Notes: generated by a model not told the origin, from the letters alone. Counted from the stretch's first letter, positions 52,435 through 60,706 are shown. The stretch: DNA of 64,000 nt from Caulobacter sp. (GCA_030678995.1 JAUXTQ010000038.1:160117-224116), one strand, 5' to 3'. Numbers and translations: made by a program.

Positions 52435-52594
52435 CCTCCCCATGAAATGGGGAGGTGGGCTTTCGAGCGCGCTGGAACCCCGGACTTGATCCGGGGGAGA
52501 AAGGCCGGTGGGGCGTCGGTGCACCGATGGCCCCACCGTCGCCTGTCGCGCTTGCAGCGCGCTCCAGACGACACCTCCCCGCTTCGCAGGGAGG
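52435..52594. repeat. Paired hairpins between the convergent proC and kinase genes
   Basis: Hairpin 1 at 52435-52455 has a 9-bp CCTCCCCAT/ATGGGGAGG stem. Hairpin 2 at 52574-52594 has CCTCCC/GGGAGG arms plus GC pairs around TTC. Between them lies a third GC-rich stem (CGGTGGGGC near 52506 with its partner near 52531). The two outer hairpins are related inverted copies. The position between two stops suggests bidirectional termination. Confidence 0.75.
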
Positions 52595-52599
52595 AACCT

Positions 52600-53946
52600 C
52601 TACCCCGGCAGCCTGATCACCGCCCTCAGCCCGCCCATCGGGGAGCGGTCCAGCGTCACCTCGCCGCCGTGGCTGCGGGCGACGTCCCTCGCGATGGCCA
52701 GGCCCAGGCCGACGCCCTTGTCGTTCTGGTTGCGCGACTCGTCGAGGCGGTTGAACGGCCGGAAGGCCTCCTCGTATTGCGCCGCAGGGATGCCCGGCCC
52801 GTCGTCGTCGACGATGATCTCCATCCCGCCGGCCGGGGTCGGGCGGGCCGAGACCGCGATGTGCTCGCCATGCACGGCGGCGTTCATCACCAGGTTTGAC
52901 AGGGCCCGCTTGAGGGCGTTGGGCCGCACGGCCAGGGTGAGGGCCGGATCGACGTCGATTGCCACCTCCGCCCCGGCCCGGGCGGCGCCTTCGCTGACCT
53001 CGCCGATCAGGCCCAGCAGGGCCACCGACTCGACCGCCTCGCCGCCCTCGCCGCGGGCGAAGGCGAGATACTCGTCGATCATGTGCTCCATCTCGGCGAG
53101 GTCGGTCTTCATCGCCTCGACCCGCTTTGACGGCTCGGCCAGGGCCAGTTCCAGCTTCAGCCGGGTCAGCGGTGTGCGCAGGTCGTGGCTGACCGAGGCC
53201 AGCATGGCCGTGCGCTGTTCGATATGGCGCACGATGCGGCTCTTCATCGCCAGGAAAGCCTGGGCCGCCTGGCGCACCTCGCGGGCGCCGTAGGGCTTGA
53301 AGTCGGCCACGTCGCCGCCCTTGCCGAAGGCGTCCGCCGCGTCGGCCAGCCGCTCGATGGCTCGCACCTGGTTGCGGATGAACAGGATGGCGATGGCCGT
53401 CAGCAGCAGGGTCGCCAGGGTCATCCACAGCACGAAGATGCCGCCCTGGGTGGCCCAGGCCCGGTCGGCCGGGGCGATGATCCGCATCACCTTGCCGCGC
53501 ACCTTCACCCGGATATCGACGTAGCCCGGGAACCGGACGGTATCGAACCAGTAGGGCAGGTCGAGGTGTTCGGAGAGGGCCTTGTCCAGCGACCGGTCCA
53601 GCGCCGCGAACACCGATGTCGGTTGCCGGGGCGGCAGGGTGTTGGCCGTCGAGATGGCCACAGACAGGGCCATGGAGTCCTGCGCCCGGTCGGCGATCCG
53701 GGCCAGGGAGGCGGGGGTCGGGTCTTCCTGATAACTCTCCACGGCCCAGGAGATGTCCCCGGCCAGGCCGTCGGACAGGCGGCTGGTGACCGTTTGCCAG
53801 TGGGCGTCGAAGAACACCCAGGTCACCGCGATCTGCATCAGGGCGATGGGCAGGATGATGATCAGCAGGCTGCGACCGAACAGCGAGGTCGGCAGCCAGC
53901 GCTTGATCTGCCGCGGAACAAAGATCCTGAGGGCGCGCAGCTTCAT
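52600..53946 (-). CDS. Membrane sensor histidine kinase
   Basis: A 448-residue kinase. Two membrane helices (about LLIIILPIALMQIAVTWVFF, and LWMTLATLLLTAIAILF around residue 180) flank a periplasmic sensor domain. Then come a HAMP region, the H-box SVSHDLRTPLTRLKLEL with the phosphorylated His, the N-box LSNLVMNAAVHG, and the G-boxes DDDGPGIP and GVGLGLAIARDV. The architecture matches EnvZ. Its ATG overlaps the stop of the OmpR-type regulator gene, so it is the cognate kinase. Confidence 0.94.
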   Translation of the reverse strand: MKLRALRIFVPRQIKRWLPTSLFGRSLLIIILPIALMQIAVTWVFFDAHWQTVTSRLSDGLAGDISWAVESYQEDPTPASLARIADRAQDSMALSVAISTANTLPPRQPTSVFAALDRSLDKALSEHLDLPYWFDTVRFPGYVDIRVKVRGKVMRIIAPADRAWATQGGIFVLWMTLATLLLTAIAILFIRNQVRAIERLADAADAFGKGGDVADFKPYGAREVRQAAQAFLAMKSRIVRHIEQRTAMLASVSHDLRTPLTRLKLELALAEPSKRVEAMKTDLAEMEHMIDEYLAFARGEGGEAVESVALLGLIGEVSEGAARAGAEVAIDVDPALTLAVRPNALKRALSNLVMNAAVHGEHIAVSARPTPAGGMEIIVDDDGPGIPAAQYEEAFRPFNRLDESRNQNDKGVGLGLAIARDVARSHGGEVTLDRSPMGGLRAVIRLPG

Positions 53947-54638
53947 CAGTCGGGCGCCAGGCGATAGCCGACGCCGCGCACGGTCTGCAGATAGCGGGGG
54001 TTCCGGGGGTCCGCCTCGATCTTGCGGCGCAGGCGGGTGACCTGGACATCGACCGCCCGGCCTGTGACGTCGGCGGTGTCGCGGGCCAGCTCCAGCCGTT
54101 CCACGGGCGCGTTGGCCGAGCGGGCCAGCCGGCGCATCAGCTCGACCTCCGCCTCGGTCAGCCGGATCGGCGCGCCGTCCCGCGACAGCTCGCCCCGGTC
54201 GATGTCGAAGGCGCAGTCGCCCAGCGACAGGCTCGTCGGCCCCACGTCGCGCGGCCCGGCCCGGCGCAGGATGGCCTCGATGCGCAGCACCAGCTCCCGG
54301 GGCTCGAACGGCTTGGCCAGATAGTCGTCGACCCCGGCAGTCAGGCCCTCGATGCGGTCGCCGGCCTCGCCCCGGGCGGTCAGCATCAGCACCGGGGTGC
54401 GGCCCGGCAGGTCGGTGCGGGCGCGCAGGCGGCGGGCAAACGCGATGCCGTCCTCGCCGGGCATCATCACGTCCAGCACCATCAGGTCGAAGTCGAGGGT
54501 GTCGACCAGCCGCCAGGCGGTGGCGGCGTCCGGGGCCACGGTGACGCGGAAGCCGGACCGGGCGAGGAACTCCCGCAGCAGGTCGCGGATGCGGTCGTCG
54601 TCATCGACCACCAGCAGGTGTCGGTCCGGCTGGCTCAC
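53946..54638 (-). CDS. OmpR-family response regulator
   Basis: A 230-residue two-domain regulator. The receiver has LLVVDDDDRIRDLL (acidic pocket), phosphoacceptor Asp in LMVLDVMMPGEDG, LTARG and DDYLAKPFEPREL (Lys). A winged-helix DNA-binding domain follows (LTEAEVELMRRLARSANAPV, AVDVQVTRLRRKIEADP, VRGVGYRLAPD). The start is GTG 54638 with GGAGGAG upstream, four bases after the MarR stop. A MarR-OmpR-kinase row like this resembles the petP-petR arrangement known from alphaproteobacteria; that name is from recall. Confidence 0.94.
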   Translation of the reverse strand: MSQPDRHLLVVDDDDRIRDLLREFLARSGFRVTVAPDAATAWRLVDTLDFDLMVLDVMMPGEDGIAFARRLRARTDLPGRTPVLMLTARGEAGDRIEGLTAGVDDYLAKPFEPRELVLRIEAILRRAGPRDVGPTSLSLGDCAFDIDRGELSRDGAPIRLTEAEVELMRRLARSANAPVERLELARDTADVTGRAVDVQVTRLRRKIEADPRNPRYLQTVRGVGYRLAPD

Positions 54639-54639
54639 G

Positions 54640-55125
54640 TCACGTCTCCTCCCGGCGCAGGCCCACGCCTGTGCGTGGCCCGGCCAGAGCCGCCAGAATC
54701 CGCCTTGCGCCGGCCACCCCGTCAAGCCCGCCCGTGCGATAGGCCCGTCCGAGCAGGGCGCGCAGCCGTTCGGCGACCCGCTCCTCGAAGCGTCGTCCGT
54801 CGTCGGTCAACCTCGCGGGGCGGCGGCGGGCGTCCAGGTCGCCGGCTCCGGTCTCGGCCAGGCCCAGGCGCACCAGGTCGGCCAGGGTCCGGCTGGCGGC
54901 CTGTTTGGAAAGGCCGGTCAGGCGGGACAGGTCCCGGACGCCCAGTCCGGGACGCCGCCGCAGCAGGAAGGCCGCCCGCCAGTGGGGCCGGCCGAGGCCC
55001 GTTTCCGCCTCCAGCGCCGCGTCCACCGCCGACCACAGGCTGGCCTCGGCCAGCAGCATCAGCTCCAGGCCGGAGTCGAGCTCCTCGTCGCGAAGGATCA
55101 GCCGGGGATCGGCGGAGGTGGTCAC
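54640..55125 (-). CDS. MarR-family transcriptional regulator
   Basis: A 161-residue winged-helix protein, with an N-terminal dimer helix (LMLLAEASLWSAVDAALEA), the recognition region LGVRDLSRLTGLSKQAASRT, and the wing GLAETGAGDLDARRRPARLT. It is the first gene of an operon with an OmpR-type regulator and a kinase, and diverges from ilvE with an 80-base gap. A PetP-like role is possible. Confidence 0.9.
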   Translation of the reverse strand: MTTSADPRLILRDEELDSGLELMLLAEASLWSAVDAALEAETGLGRPHWRAAFLLRRRPGLGVRDLSRLTGLSKQAASRTLADLVRLGLAETGAGDLDARRRPARLTDDGRRFEERVAERLRALLGRAYRTGGLDGVAGARRILAALAGPRTGVGLRREET

Positions 55126-55205
55126 TGCACTGCACCATTTTGTTTGACGCCACGGAGGCCGGAGCGTCTAAGGTCGCACTTCCCTTGAAAGGAGGGCTTT
55201 TCCCT

Positions 55206-56093
55206 ATGTCTATCGTTCCCTTCGATGATCGCGACGGATGGATCTGGCTGGACGGCCAGTTCGTGCCCTGGCGCGAGGCGAAGGTGCACGTACTGACACA
55301 CGCCATGCACTACGCCTCGTCCGTTTTCGAGGGCGAGCGCATGTACGGCGGGGAAATCTTTGAGCTGACGGCTCATACCGAGCGGCTGTTCAAATCGGCT
55401 GAAATCCTGGACTTCAAGATCCCCTACACGGTGTCGGAGATCGACGAGGCCTGCAAGGCGACCTGCGCGAAGAACGGTCTCACTGATTGTTACGTTCGTC
55501 CGCTCGCCTGGCGCGGGTCGGAGATGATCGGGGTGTCGGCCCAGAACACCAGGATCCACGTGGCCATCGCCGTGTGGGACTGGCCCAGCTACTACGATCT
55601 CGAGCAGAAGAAGAAGGGCGTGCGCCTGGCCTGGGCCAAATACGACCGTCCCTCGCCGAACACCGCCCCGACCGCCGCCAAGGCCGCCGGCCTGTACATG
55701 ATCTGCACCATCTCCAAGCATCTGGCGGAGAAGGACGGCTACTCAGACGCCCTGATGCTCGACTACCGCGGCTATGTCGCCGAGGCGACGGGCGCCAACG
55801 TGTTCTTCGTCAAGGACGGGGTGATCCACACGCCCACCCCCGACTGCTTCCTGGACGGCATCACCCGCCGCTCGGTGATGAAGCTGGCGAAGCAGCGCGG
55901 CTATGAGGTGGTCGAGCGCCACATCAAGCCGGAAGAGATGGCCGGCTTCCAGGAGTGTTTCATCGTCGGCACCGCCGCCGAGGTGACGCCCGTGGCCGAA
56001 GTGGGCCAGTACCGCTTCACCCCCGGAACCATCTCCCTGACCCTGATGGACGACTACGCCCGTCTGGTAAGGCGCGAGCTGGTGGACGCCTGA
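55206..56093 (+). CDS. ilvE: Branched-chain amino acid aminotransferase
   Basis: A 295-residue class IV PLP aminotransferase for the last step of Val, Leu and Ile synthesis. Family segments are AMHYASSVFEGERMY, CYVRPLAWRGSEMIGV, PSPNTAPTAAKAAGLY with the PLP lysine at position 159 (the same number as in E. coli), YVAEATGANVFFVKDG and FIVGTAAEVTPVAEV. The start ATG 55206 has AGGAGG upstream. It diverges from the MarR gene and is followed by a perfect inverted-repeat pair. Confidence 0.96.
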   Translation: MSIVPFDDRDGWIWLDGQFVPWREAKVHVLTHAMHYASSVFEGERMYGGEIFELTAHTERLFKSAEILDFKIPYTVSEIDEACKATCAKNGLTDCYVRPLAWRGSEMIGVSAQNTRIHVAIAVWDWPSYYDLEQKKKGVRLAWAKYDRPSPNTAPTAAKAAGLYMICTISKHLAEKDGYSDALMLDYRGYVAEATGANVFFVKDGVIHTPTPDCFLDGITRRSVMKLAKQRGYEVVERHIKPEEMAGFQECFIVGTAAEVTPVAEVGQYRFTPGTISLTLMDDYARLVRRELVDA

Positions 56094-56102
56094 GACGCCC
56101 AC

Positions 56103-56187
56103 GGGGACATGCACTTCAGTGCGTGTCCCCTGCCAGCGGTTAAGGGGTGTTTGGAAGGAGGGGACACGCACTGAAGTGCATGTCCCC
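56103..56187. repeat. Perfect inverted pair of the 28-base hairpin repeat (copies 2 and 3)
   Basis: Copies at 56103-56130 and 56160-56187 are exact reverse complements with a 29-base spacer. Each is itself a near palindrome (GGGGACATGCACTT / CAGTGCGTGTCCCC). The unit equals the copy at 42968-42995. It sits between the convergent ilvE and a small membrane protein gene. Confidence 0.9.
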
Positions 56188-56195
56188 GCGCTGCC

Positions 56196-56543
56196 TCACC
56201 ACAACGCTGACGGCGTGGGCGAGCTGGACAGGCGCGAAGTGTGCGCCGCCTCCTCCTCGTCCCCGTGGTATTCGACCCCCGCCTCCGGCTCGGCGCCGAA
56301 GTCCACGACCGGGGGCCCTCGCCGCTTGCCCCCTTTCGGCCCGCCCTTGGGCAGCACGGCTGACAGCAGCGCGGCGATCCCCAGCGCCAGCACGCCCCAG
56401 CCGATAAACGACCGATGCCCCTCGAACATCCCCAGGTCGAGGGGCGGCAGGCGCAGGCCGGCCGGGCCCTTCGGCTCAACGATGGCCCAGCCGAAGCCTG
56501 TCAGCATGATCCCCAGCAGCAGGCTCAGGAGTCTCGCGCCCAT
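56196..56543 (-). CDS. Small membrane protein of unknown function
   Basis: A 115-residue protein starting MGARLLSLLLGIMLTGFGWA at 56543. Two hydrophobic helices (residues 3-20; SFIGWGVLALGIAALLSAVL) are joined by a proline-rich loop, and a hydrophilic C-terminal tail (GPPVVDFGAEPEAGVEYHGD) follows. I do not recognise a family. The gene ends eight bases after the inverted-repeat pair, so its stop lies near a likely terminator. Confidence 0.7.
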   Translation of the reverse strand: MGARLLSLLLGIMLTGFGWAIVEPKGPAGLRLPPLDLGMFEGHRSFIGWGVLALGIAALLSAVLPKGGPKGGKRRGPPVVDFGAEPEAGVEYHGDEEEAAHTSRLSSSPTPSALW

Positions 56544-56678
56544 GATCCGTCCCCGTTCCGTCCCCAACGCCCGGGGAAGGTTCGGCCTGCGGCGGGCCGG
56601 GTCAAAAGCCTGCAACCGTCAGGGGAAGGGTGGGGTCAGGACCGTTCGTTCATTGGGCAGAACCGGGCCGGGGCGCCT

Positions 56679-57089
56679 CTAAAACAGCCACGCATTGGGG
56701 CGCGGGTGAGGTTCGTCCTGCACCAGGTAATAGAGACCCATGAAGCAGCGGATGTAGAACCAGATGGTCACCAGGGCCGCGGCGCCCCATCCCAGGATCA
56801 TCATCGGGATGCCCAGCGGGGCCAGGATCAGGGTGATGGTGAAGACCAGGCCGACGAAGCCGGCCGCCACGCCGATGACCACCCACCAGATCGATTTCCA
56901 GAACGTCTGGATGAGGAATTCATAGTGCGACCGCGTGCGGGGCCCGGCCCCGTCCCGGCTGGCGTAGGCGACGATCAGGCCGAGCACGACGGCGGCCCAG
57001 ACCGACGGAACACTGAGCAGGAACAGCCCGTAGACGATGGCGGGCAGGATCCGATCCTCGTGGGCTCGGTCGACGACGGTCTGGGTCAT
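56679..57089 (-). CDS. Membrane protein of the DUF4870-like kind
   Basis: A 136-residue protein with about three helices (ILPAIVYGLFLLSVPSVWAA; WWVVIGVAAGFVGLVFTITL; LGIPMMILGWGAAALVTIWF) and a C-terminal FYIRCFMGLYYLVQDEPHPR. The layout is similar to small DUF4870-type membrane proteins. Function unknown. Confidence 0.75.
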   Translation of the reverse strand: MTQTVVDRAHEDRILPAIVYGLFLLSVPSVWAAVVLGLIVAYASRDGAGPRTRSHYEFLIQTFWKSIWWVVIGVAAGFVGLVFTITLILAPLGIPMMILGWGAAALVTIWFYIRCFMGLYYLVQDEPHPRPNAWLF

Positions 57090-57153
57090 GATGGGCCTCC
57101 AACCGCGATGCTGGCCGGTTTTGCCGGGGCTGGCAAATCCGCGCCGTTCACAG

Positions 57154-57714
57154 TCATGGGAGCAGGGTCGGCGGGATGGCGCGGGGATCGAGGGCGGCGG
57201 CCCTTCCCTTGAGCCAGGGCAGCACCGCCAGCATCAGGATCAACACGAACACCAGCCGCGCCGCCAGGGCGATGCCCAGCGACGCCGCGCCGGCGCTCAG
57301 CGAGGCGACCAGCAGCACGGCCGCGCCGATTCCCAGCAACCCGATGGTCCAGACGAAGGCCTCGCCCAGCTCCAGGCCGGCGGTGGCGAACCGCGCGCGG
57401 GGCGCCAGGTCAGCGGCCGTCTCCGCGACCGCGCGGACGAGGGGCGAGAAGCTGTCCATCCGGTCCTCGAACCGGCCGGTTCCCCGCCAGCTGTGCGACG
57501 GGATCACGCATCCGCCCCTGGCGAACTGCAGCACCGCCGCCCGCCGCGGACTGCCCGGCAGGCCCGAGAGGCGCATCAGGCGCAGGTCGGCGAGGCTCCA
57601 GCGGCGTTCTCGCCGGCCGGCCTGTTCGACGAGGACCTCGCCCTCGAGGGTCCAGACGGTTTGCGGCCTCAGCGGCGCGAGGCGGGCGGCATGGGAAAGG
57701 GGGGCCGCGCTCAG
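57154..57714 (-). CDS. Membrane protein next to folB, probable CTG start
   Basis: A frame of about 186 residues if read from CTG 57714. That codon would overlap the folB stop as CTGA. No ATG, GTG or TTG precedes the coding-like part TVWTLEGEVLVEQAGRRERR, so an ATG 57576 start would drop a well-formed domain segment. Two C-terminal membrane helices (AFVWTIGLLGIGAAVLLVAS; LGIALAARLVFVLILMLAVL) follow a PH-like stretch with FARGGCVIPSHSWRG. Function unknown; its place in the folB operon may be incidental. Confidence 0.65.
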   Translation of the reverse strand: MSAAPLSHAARLAPLRPQTVWTLEGEVLVEQAGRRERRWSLADLRLMRLSGLPGSPRRAAVLQFARGGCVIPSHSWRGTGRFEDRMDSFSPLVRAVAETAADLAPRARFATAGLELGEAFVWTIGLLGIGAAVLLVASLSAGAASLGIALAARLVFVLILMLAVLPWLKGRAAALDPRAIPPTLLP

Positions 57715-58115
57715 GCGCGGACCGCCGTGATCTCGACGCCCGCAGCCTGGGCGTCGGGGGCGAGGGCCAGGGGCTTTTCCACCCGCACCCGGGCGCGGGT
57801 CACGCGCGGGTCGGCCAGGCAGCGCTCGGCCAGCTGTTCGGCGAACATCTCCACCAGCTCGATATGGCCCTCGGCGGCCAGGTGACGGGCGGCGGCGGCG
57901 ATGGTCTCGTAGTTGACGGTCTGGGACAGGCGTTCGGCGTGGACGGCGGTCACGTCCAGCTCGACATCGACGACCAGCGGCTGGGTCCGGCCCCGTTCAT
58001 GGGCATAGACTCCCACCTCCGCCTGGACTTCCAGGCCGCGCACGAAAATCTTCGCGCCGACGATGCGGGTCGCGGCGGCGGGCTCGAAAGGCGTTTCAGG
58101 AAGGGTGGCGGCCAC
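57711..58115 (-). CDS. folB: Dihydroneopterin aldolase
   Basis: A 134-residue folate-pathway enzyme converting dihydroneopterin to hydroxymethyl-dihydropterin and glycolaldehyde. Family marks are AKIFVRGLEVQAEVGVYAHE, LSQTVNYETIAAAA, the substrate Glu in GHIELVEMFAEQLAERCL, and VTRARVRVEKPLALAPDA with the catalytic lysine. It lies 12 bases after the pteridine-reductase-like gene, fitting a folate/pterin pair. Confidence 0.94.
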   Translation of the reverse strand: MAATLPETPFEPAAATRIVGAKIFVRGLEVQAEVGVYAHERGRTQPLVVDVELDVTAVHAERLSQTVNYETIAAAARHLAAEGHIELVEMFAEQLAERCLADPRVTRARVRVEKPLALAPDAQAAGVEITAVRA

Positions 58116-58127
58116 GACTCCTCGGGG

Positions 58128-58865
58128 TCAGGGATGGATGACGTCCGGCGTGCGCCAGGCGAGGTGCTGGCCGCTGTCCACGGCGATCATCTGGCCCGTC
58201 ACCGCCTTAGCGTCAATGAGATAGCGAAGGGCGCCGGCGATGTCCTCGGGGGTGACGACGCGGCCCAGCGGCGTGCCGGCGGCTTCCTGTTCGAATTCGC
58301 CGGGAGCCTGATGCACCGAACCGAAGGTCGGGCCGGGGCCGATGGCGTTGACCCGGATGCGCGGCGCCAACGCCTGAGCCATGGTCTGCGTCGCATGCCA
58401 GAGCGCCGCCTTGGTCAGGCTGTAGCCGAAGAACTGCGGGTTCGGCCGCCAGACCCGCTGGTCGAGGATGTTGACGATCAGCCCCGTCCCGGTCCGCGCC
58501 GCGAACGCCTGGGCCAGCACCACCGGGGCCCGCAGGTTGGCCGCCATCTGGGCCTCGAGGTCGGCGGCCTGGAAGCTTTCGAACCGGTCGTCGAGAAGCA
58601 TGGAGGCGTTGTTGACCAGCAGGGTCACGGCGCCCAACGCCGCTTCCGCCCGCTCCACCAGGCCGCCGGCGTCCGGCGCAGTCAGGTCGGCCGCCAGCAC
58701 GATGGCCTTGCGGCCCTCGGCGCGCACCAGCCTGGCCGTCTCCTCGGCGTCGTCAGGCGATGAGCGATAGTGGACGGCGACGTCATAGCCGGCGCGGGCC
58801 GCTTCGATGGCCAGAGCCCGCCCGATGCGCCGTGCGGCGCCGGTTATGAGGGCTGCGCCGCTCAA
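58128..58865 (-). CDS. Pteridine-reductase-like short-chain dehydrogenase (FolM type)
   Basis: A 245-residue SDR enzyme. The N-terminus is ALITGAARRIGRALAIEAAR; the Arg after TGAA points to NADPH use. NNASMLLDDRFESF, the catalytic FFGYSLTKAALWHATQTMAQ (Tyr and Lys) and RVNAIGPGPTFGSVHQAPG follow. Pteridine reductases and FolM share this pattern, and the neighbour is folB, so reduction of a dihydropterin or dihydrofolate is likely. The start is TTG 58865, directly before SGAALITG; no better start exists without passing the small upstream gene. Confidence 0.85.
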   Translation of the reverse strand: MSGAALITGAARRIGRALAIEAARAGYDVAVHYRSSPDDAEETARLVRAEGRKAIVLAADLTAPDAGGLVERAEAALGAVTLLVNNASMLLDDRFESFQAADLEAQMAANLRAPVVLAQAFAARTGTGLIVNILDQRVWRPNPQFFGYSLTKAALWHATQTMAQALAPRIRVNAIGPGPTFGSVHQAPGEFEQEAAGTPLGRVVTPEDIAGALRYLIDAKAVTGQMIAVDSGQHLAWRTPDVIHP

Positions 58866-58872
58866 GTCGGGA

Positions 58873-58953
58873 TCAGTCGATCCGGCCGAATTCGAAGAAG
58901 TTGATGCCGGCCAGGATGATGATGAACAGGGCGATGACGCCGATGGCGAGCAT
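58873..58953 (-). CDS. 26-residue membrane peptide
   Basis: MLAIGVIALFIIILAGINFF followed by EFGRID and a stop. CGGAG lies seven bases before ATG 58953. It is one hydrophobic helix with a short polar tail and ends seven bases before the SDR start. Such tiny single-helix proteins are easily missed; it may be a real small protein or a leader for the SDR-folB operon. Confidence 0.6.
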   Translation of the reverse strand: MLAIGVIALFIIILAGINFFEFGRID

Positions 58954-59256
58954 GTCGCGGCTCCGGGGTGAAAAGACCGTCCGGCTTTAGCCCCCGCTCT
59001 CGCGCCGGGCAAGCGGGCTGAGCGGGCATTGCACGAAGGACTCCCTTCCTCCTCGATGGAGGAAGGGCCGGGGATGGTGGTGTGGCTACGGTGGCGCGGG
59101 ACGGGCGCTGATCGACGCCGGCGCCTTGCCGAGCCCTTCGCCCCACCTCAGCGGCCACACCACCACCCAACCCTCCTCCATCGAGGAGGAGGGCTTTTCA
59201 TGGGCGTCTCGCGATGCTCTCGCGTCGGGCAAGCGGGCGATCTAGGCTGCCCCCCC
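58954..59256. repeat. Intergenic element with inverted repeats flanked by 23-base direct repeats
   Basis: A 303-base gap. GCTCTCGCGCCGGGCAAGCG at 58996 (23 bases in full, to 59018) recurs at 59216-59238 with one change. Between them, 59044-59086 and 59154-59194 are imperfect inverted arms, each holding a hairpin around TCGA (CTTCCTCC...GGAGGAAG; CCTCCTCC...GGAGGAGG). It looks like a small inserted element with duplicated flanks, just upstream of the Nudix gene. Confidence 0.75.
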
Positions 59257-59730
59257 ATGTCCGCCCTCAAGCGCCGCCTCTATCGCCTGCTGCTGCCGGC
59301 CTACCGCGTCGCGATGCGGCAGGTGCGCGGTCTGACCATGGGCGCTCGGGCCATCGTGCTGGACGGCGAGGGGCGGGTGCTGCTGATCGAGCACAGCTAC
59401 ACCCCCGGCTGGCACCTGCCCGGCGGCGGCGTCGAACGGCGCGAAACCGTCGAGGAGGCGATCATCCGTGAGCTGGCCGAGGAGGCCGGGATCGTCGCCG
59501 GCCATCGTCCCCGGCTGGTGTCGATGCACTCCAACGCCCGGCTGTTTCGCGGCGATCACGTGTTGCTCTACCGGGTCGATCACTGGACGGTTCAGCCGGC
59601 CACCTCGCGCGGCGAAATCCTGCGGGTGGAGTGGTTTCACCCGGCCGATCTGCCGGAGACCACCACGCCCGGCACGCGTCGCCGCATCGCCGAGATGCTG
59701 GACGGAGGCCCGCCTGACCTGTTCTGGTAG
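59257..59730 (+). CDS. Nudix hydrolase
   Basis: A 157-residue protein with an N-terminal basic helix (MSALKRRLYRLLLPAYRVAM) and a full Nudix box: GGGVERRETVEEAIIRELAE and then EAGI, containing the metal-binding REUxEE. It cleaves nucleoside diphosphates linked to another group; the substrate is not evident. ATG 59257 is chosen because upstream in-frame codons read through the repeat. The intergenic repeat ends about 19 bases before it. Confidence 0.9.
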   Translation: MSALKRRLYRLLLPAYRVAMRQVRGLTMGARAIVLDGEGRVLLIEHSYTPGWHLPGGGVERRETVEEAIIRELAEEAGIVAGHRPRLVSMHSNARLFRGDHVLLYRVDHWTVQPATSRGEILRVEWFHPADLPETTTPGTRRRIAEMLDGGPPDLFW

Positions 59731-59758
59731 GGCCAACCGGAAAAGCAGGGAGGCGCGC

Positions 59759-60706
59759 ATGCCCGATTGGATGAGACCCGAAGACTTCAGCAGGATCGCC
59801 GTCGGCATCGACCGCCCCGAGGACGTGGTGGTCGGCAAGGACGGCCGGATCTTCGCGTCGGACCACCAGTGCGCCGTGGCCGAGATCCATCCGGACGGCA
59901 GCTTCACCCGCATGGGGCCCAAGGGCGGCGCGCCCAACGGCATCAACATGGATCTGCAGGGCCGGGTGCTGATCGCCAACTTCGGCATCTATGACCGCGA
60001 GGAGGGCCCGCTGCAGCGGTTCGATCCGGCCACCGGCAAACACGAGACCCTGGTCGCGGAAGTCGGCGGCAAGCGGCTGACCAGCGCCAACTACCCGGTG
60101 CTCGACCGGGCCGGCAACATCTGGTGCGCCAACTCGACCCACGCCGAGACCTGGCCCCAGGCGCTGGACGGCCGCGCCGACGGCTTCATCTTCGTGCTGC
60201 GGCCGGACGGATCGACCAGTATCGAAGCCGAGGGACTGAAGTTTCCCAACGGCATGGCCCTGTCGGCCGACGACCGCTGGCTCTACTGCGCCCAGACCAG
60301 CGGGGCGGACGTGATGCGGTTTCCGATCCTGGCGGGCGGCAAGCTGGGCGCCGGCGAGCGCTACGGTCCGGTCCTGGGCCGTCTTGTCGATGCGGCCCAG
60401 GTCCAGGCCGAGGCCGCGGCGGAGCAGCATCCGGGCGACCTGGGCTACACCGACGGGGTCGGGATGGACGCCAACGGCAACCTCTGGGTCTGCCTGCCCG
60501 CCGCCAACAAGGTGGTCGCCATCCGGCCCTCGGGCGTCGTCGAGATCGTGGTCCACGACCCGGCGGGCGAGATCGTCAACCACCCGACCAACATCACCTG
60601 GGGCGGGCCGGACCTGAAGGATCTCTACATCGGCTCGATCCGCGCCGGCTACGTGCTCAAGGCCCGCAGTCCGGTCGCCGGGCAGCCTCATGTGCACCAG
60701 CTGTGA
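59759..60706 (+). CDS. SMP-30/gluconolactonase-family protein
   Basis: A 315-residue six-bladed propeller. ATG 59759 has GGGAGG nearby. Segments are IDRPEDVVVGKDGRIFASDH, GGAPNGINMDLQGRVLIANF, AEGLKFPNGMALSADDRWLY, LGYTDGVGMDANGNLWVCLP and NHPTNITWGGPDLKDLYIGS. The Asn and Asp residues in these segments bind the metal. Typical reactions are sugar-lactone or other ester hydrolysis. It follows the Nudix gene and precedes an aldehyde dehydrogenase gene. Confidence 0.88.
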   Translation: MPDWMRPEDFSRIAVGIDRPEDVVVGKDGRIFASDHQCAVAEIHPDGSFTRMGPKGGAPNGINMDLQGRVLIANFGIYDREEGPLQRFDPATGKHETLVAEVGGKRLTSANYPVLDRAGNIWCANSTHAETWPQALDGRADGFIFVLRPDGSTSIEAEGLKFPNGMALSADDRWLYCAQTSGADVMRFPILAGGKLGAGERYGPVLGRLVDAAQVQAEAAAEQHPGDLGYTDGVGMDANGNLWVCLPAANKVVAIRPSGVVEIVVHDPAGEIVNHPTNITWGGPDLKDLYIGSIRAGYVLKARSPVAGQPHVHQL

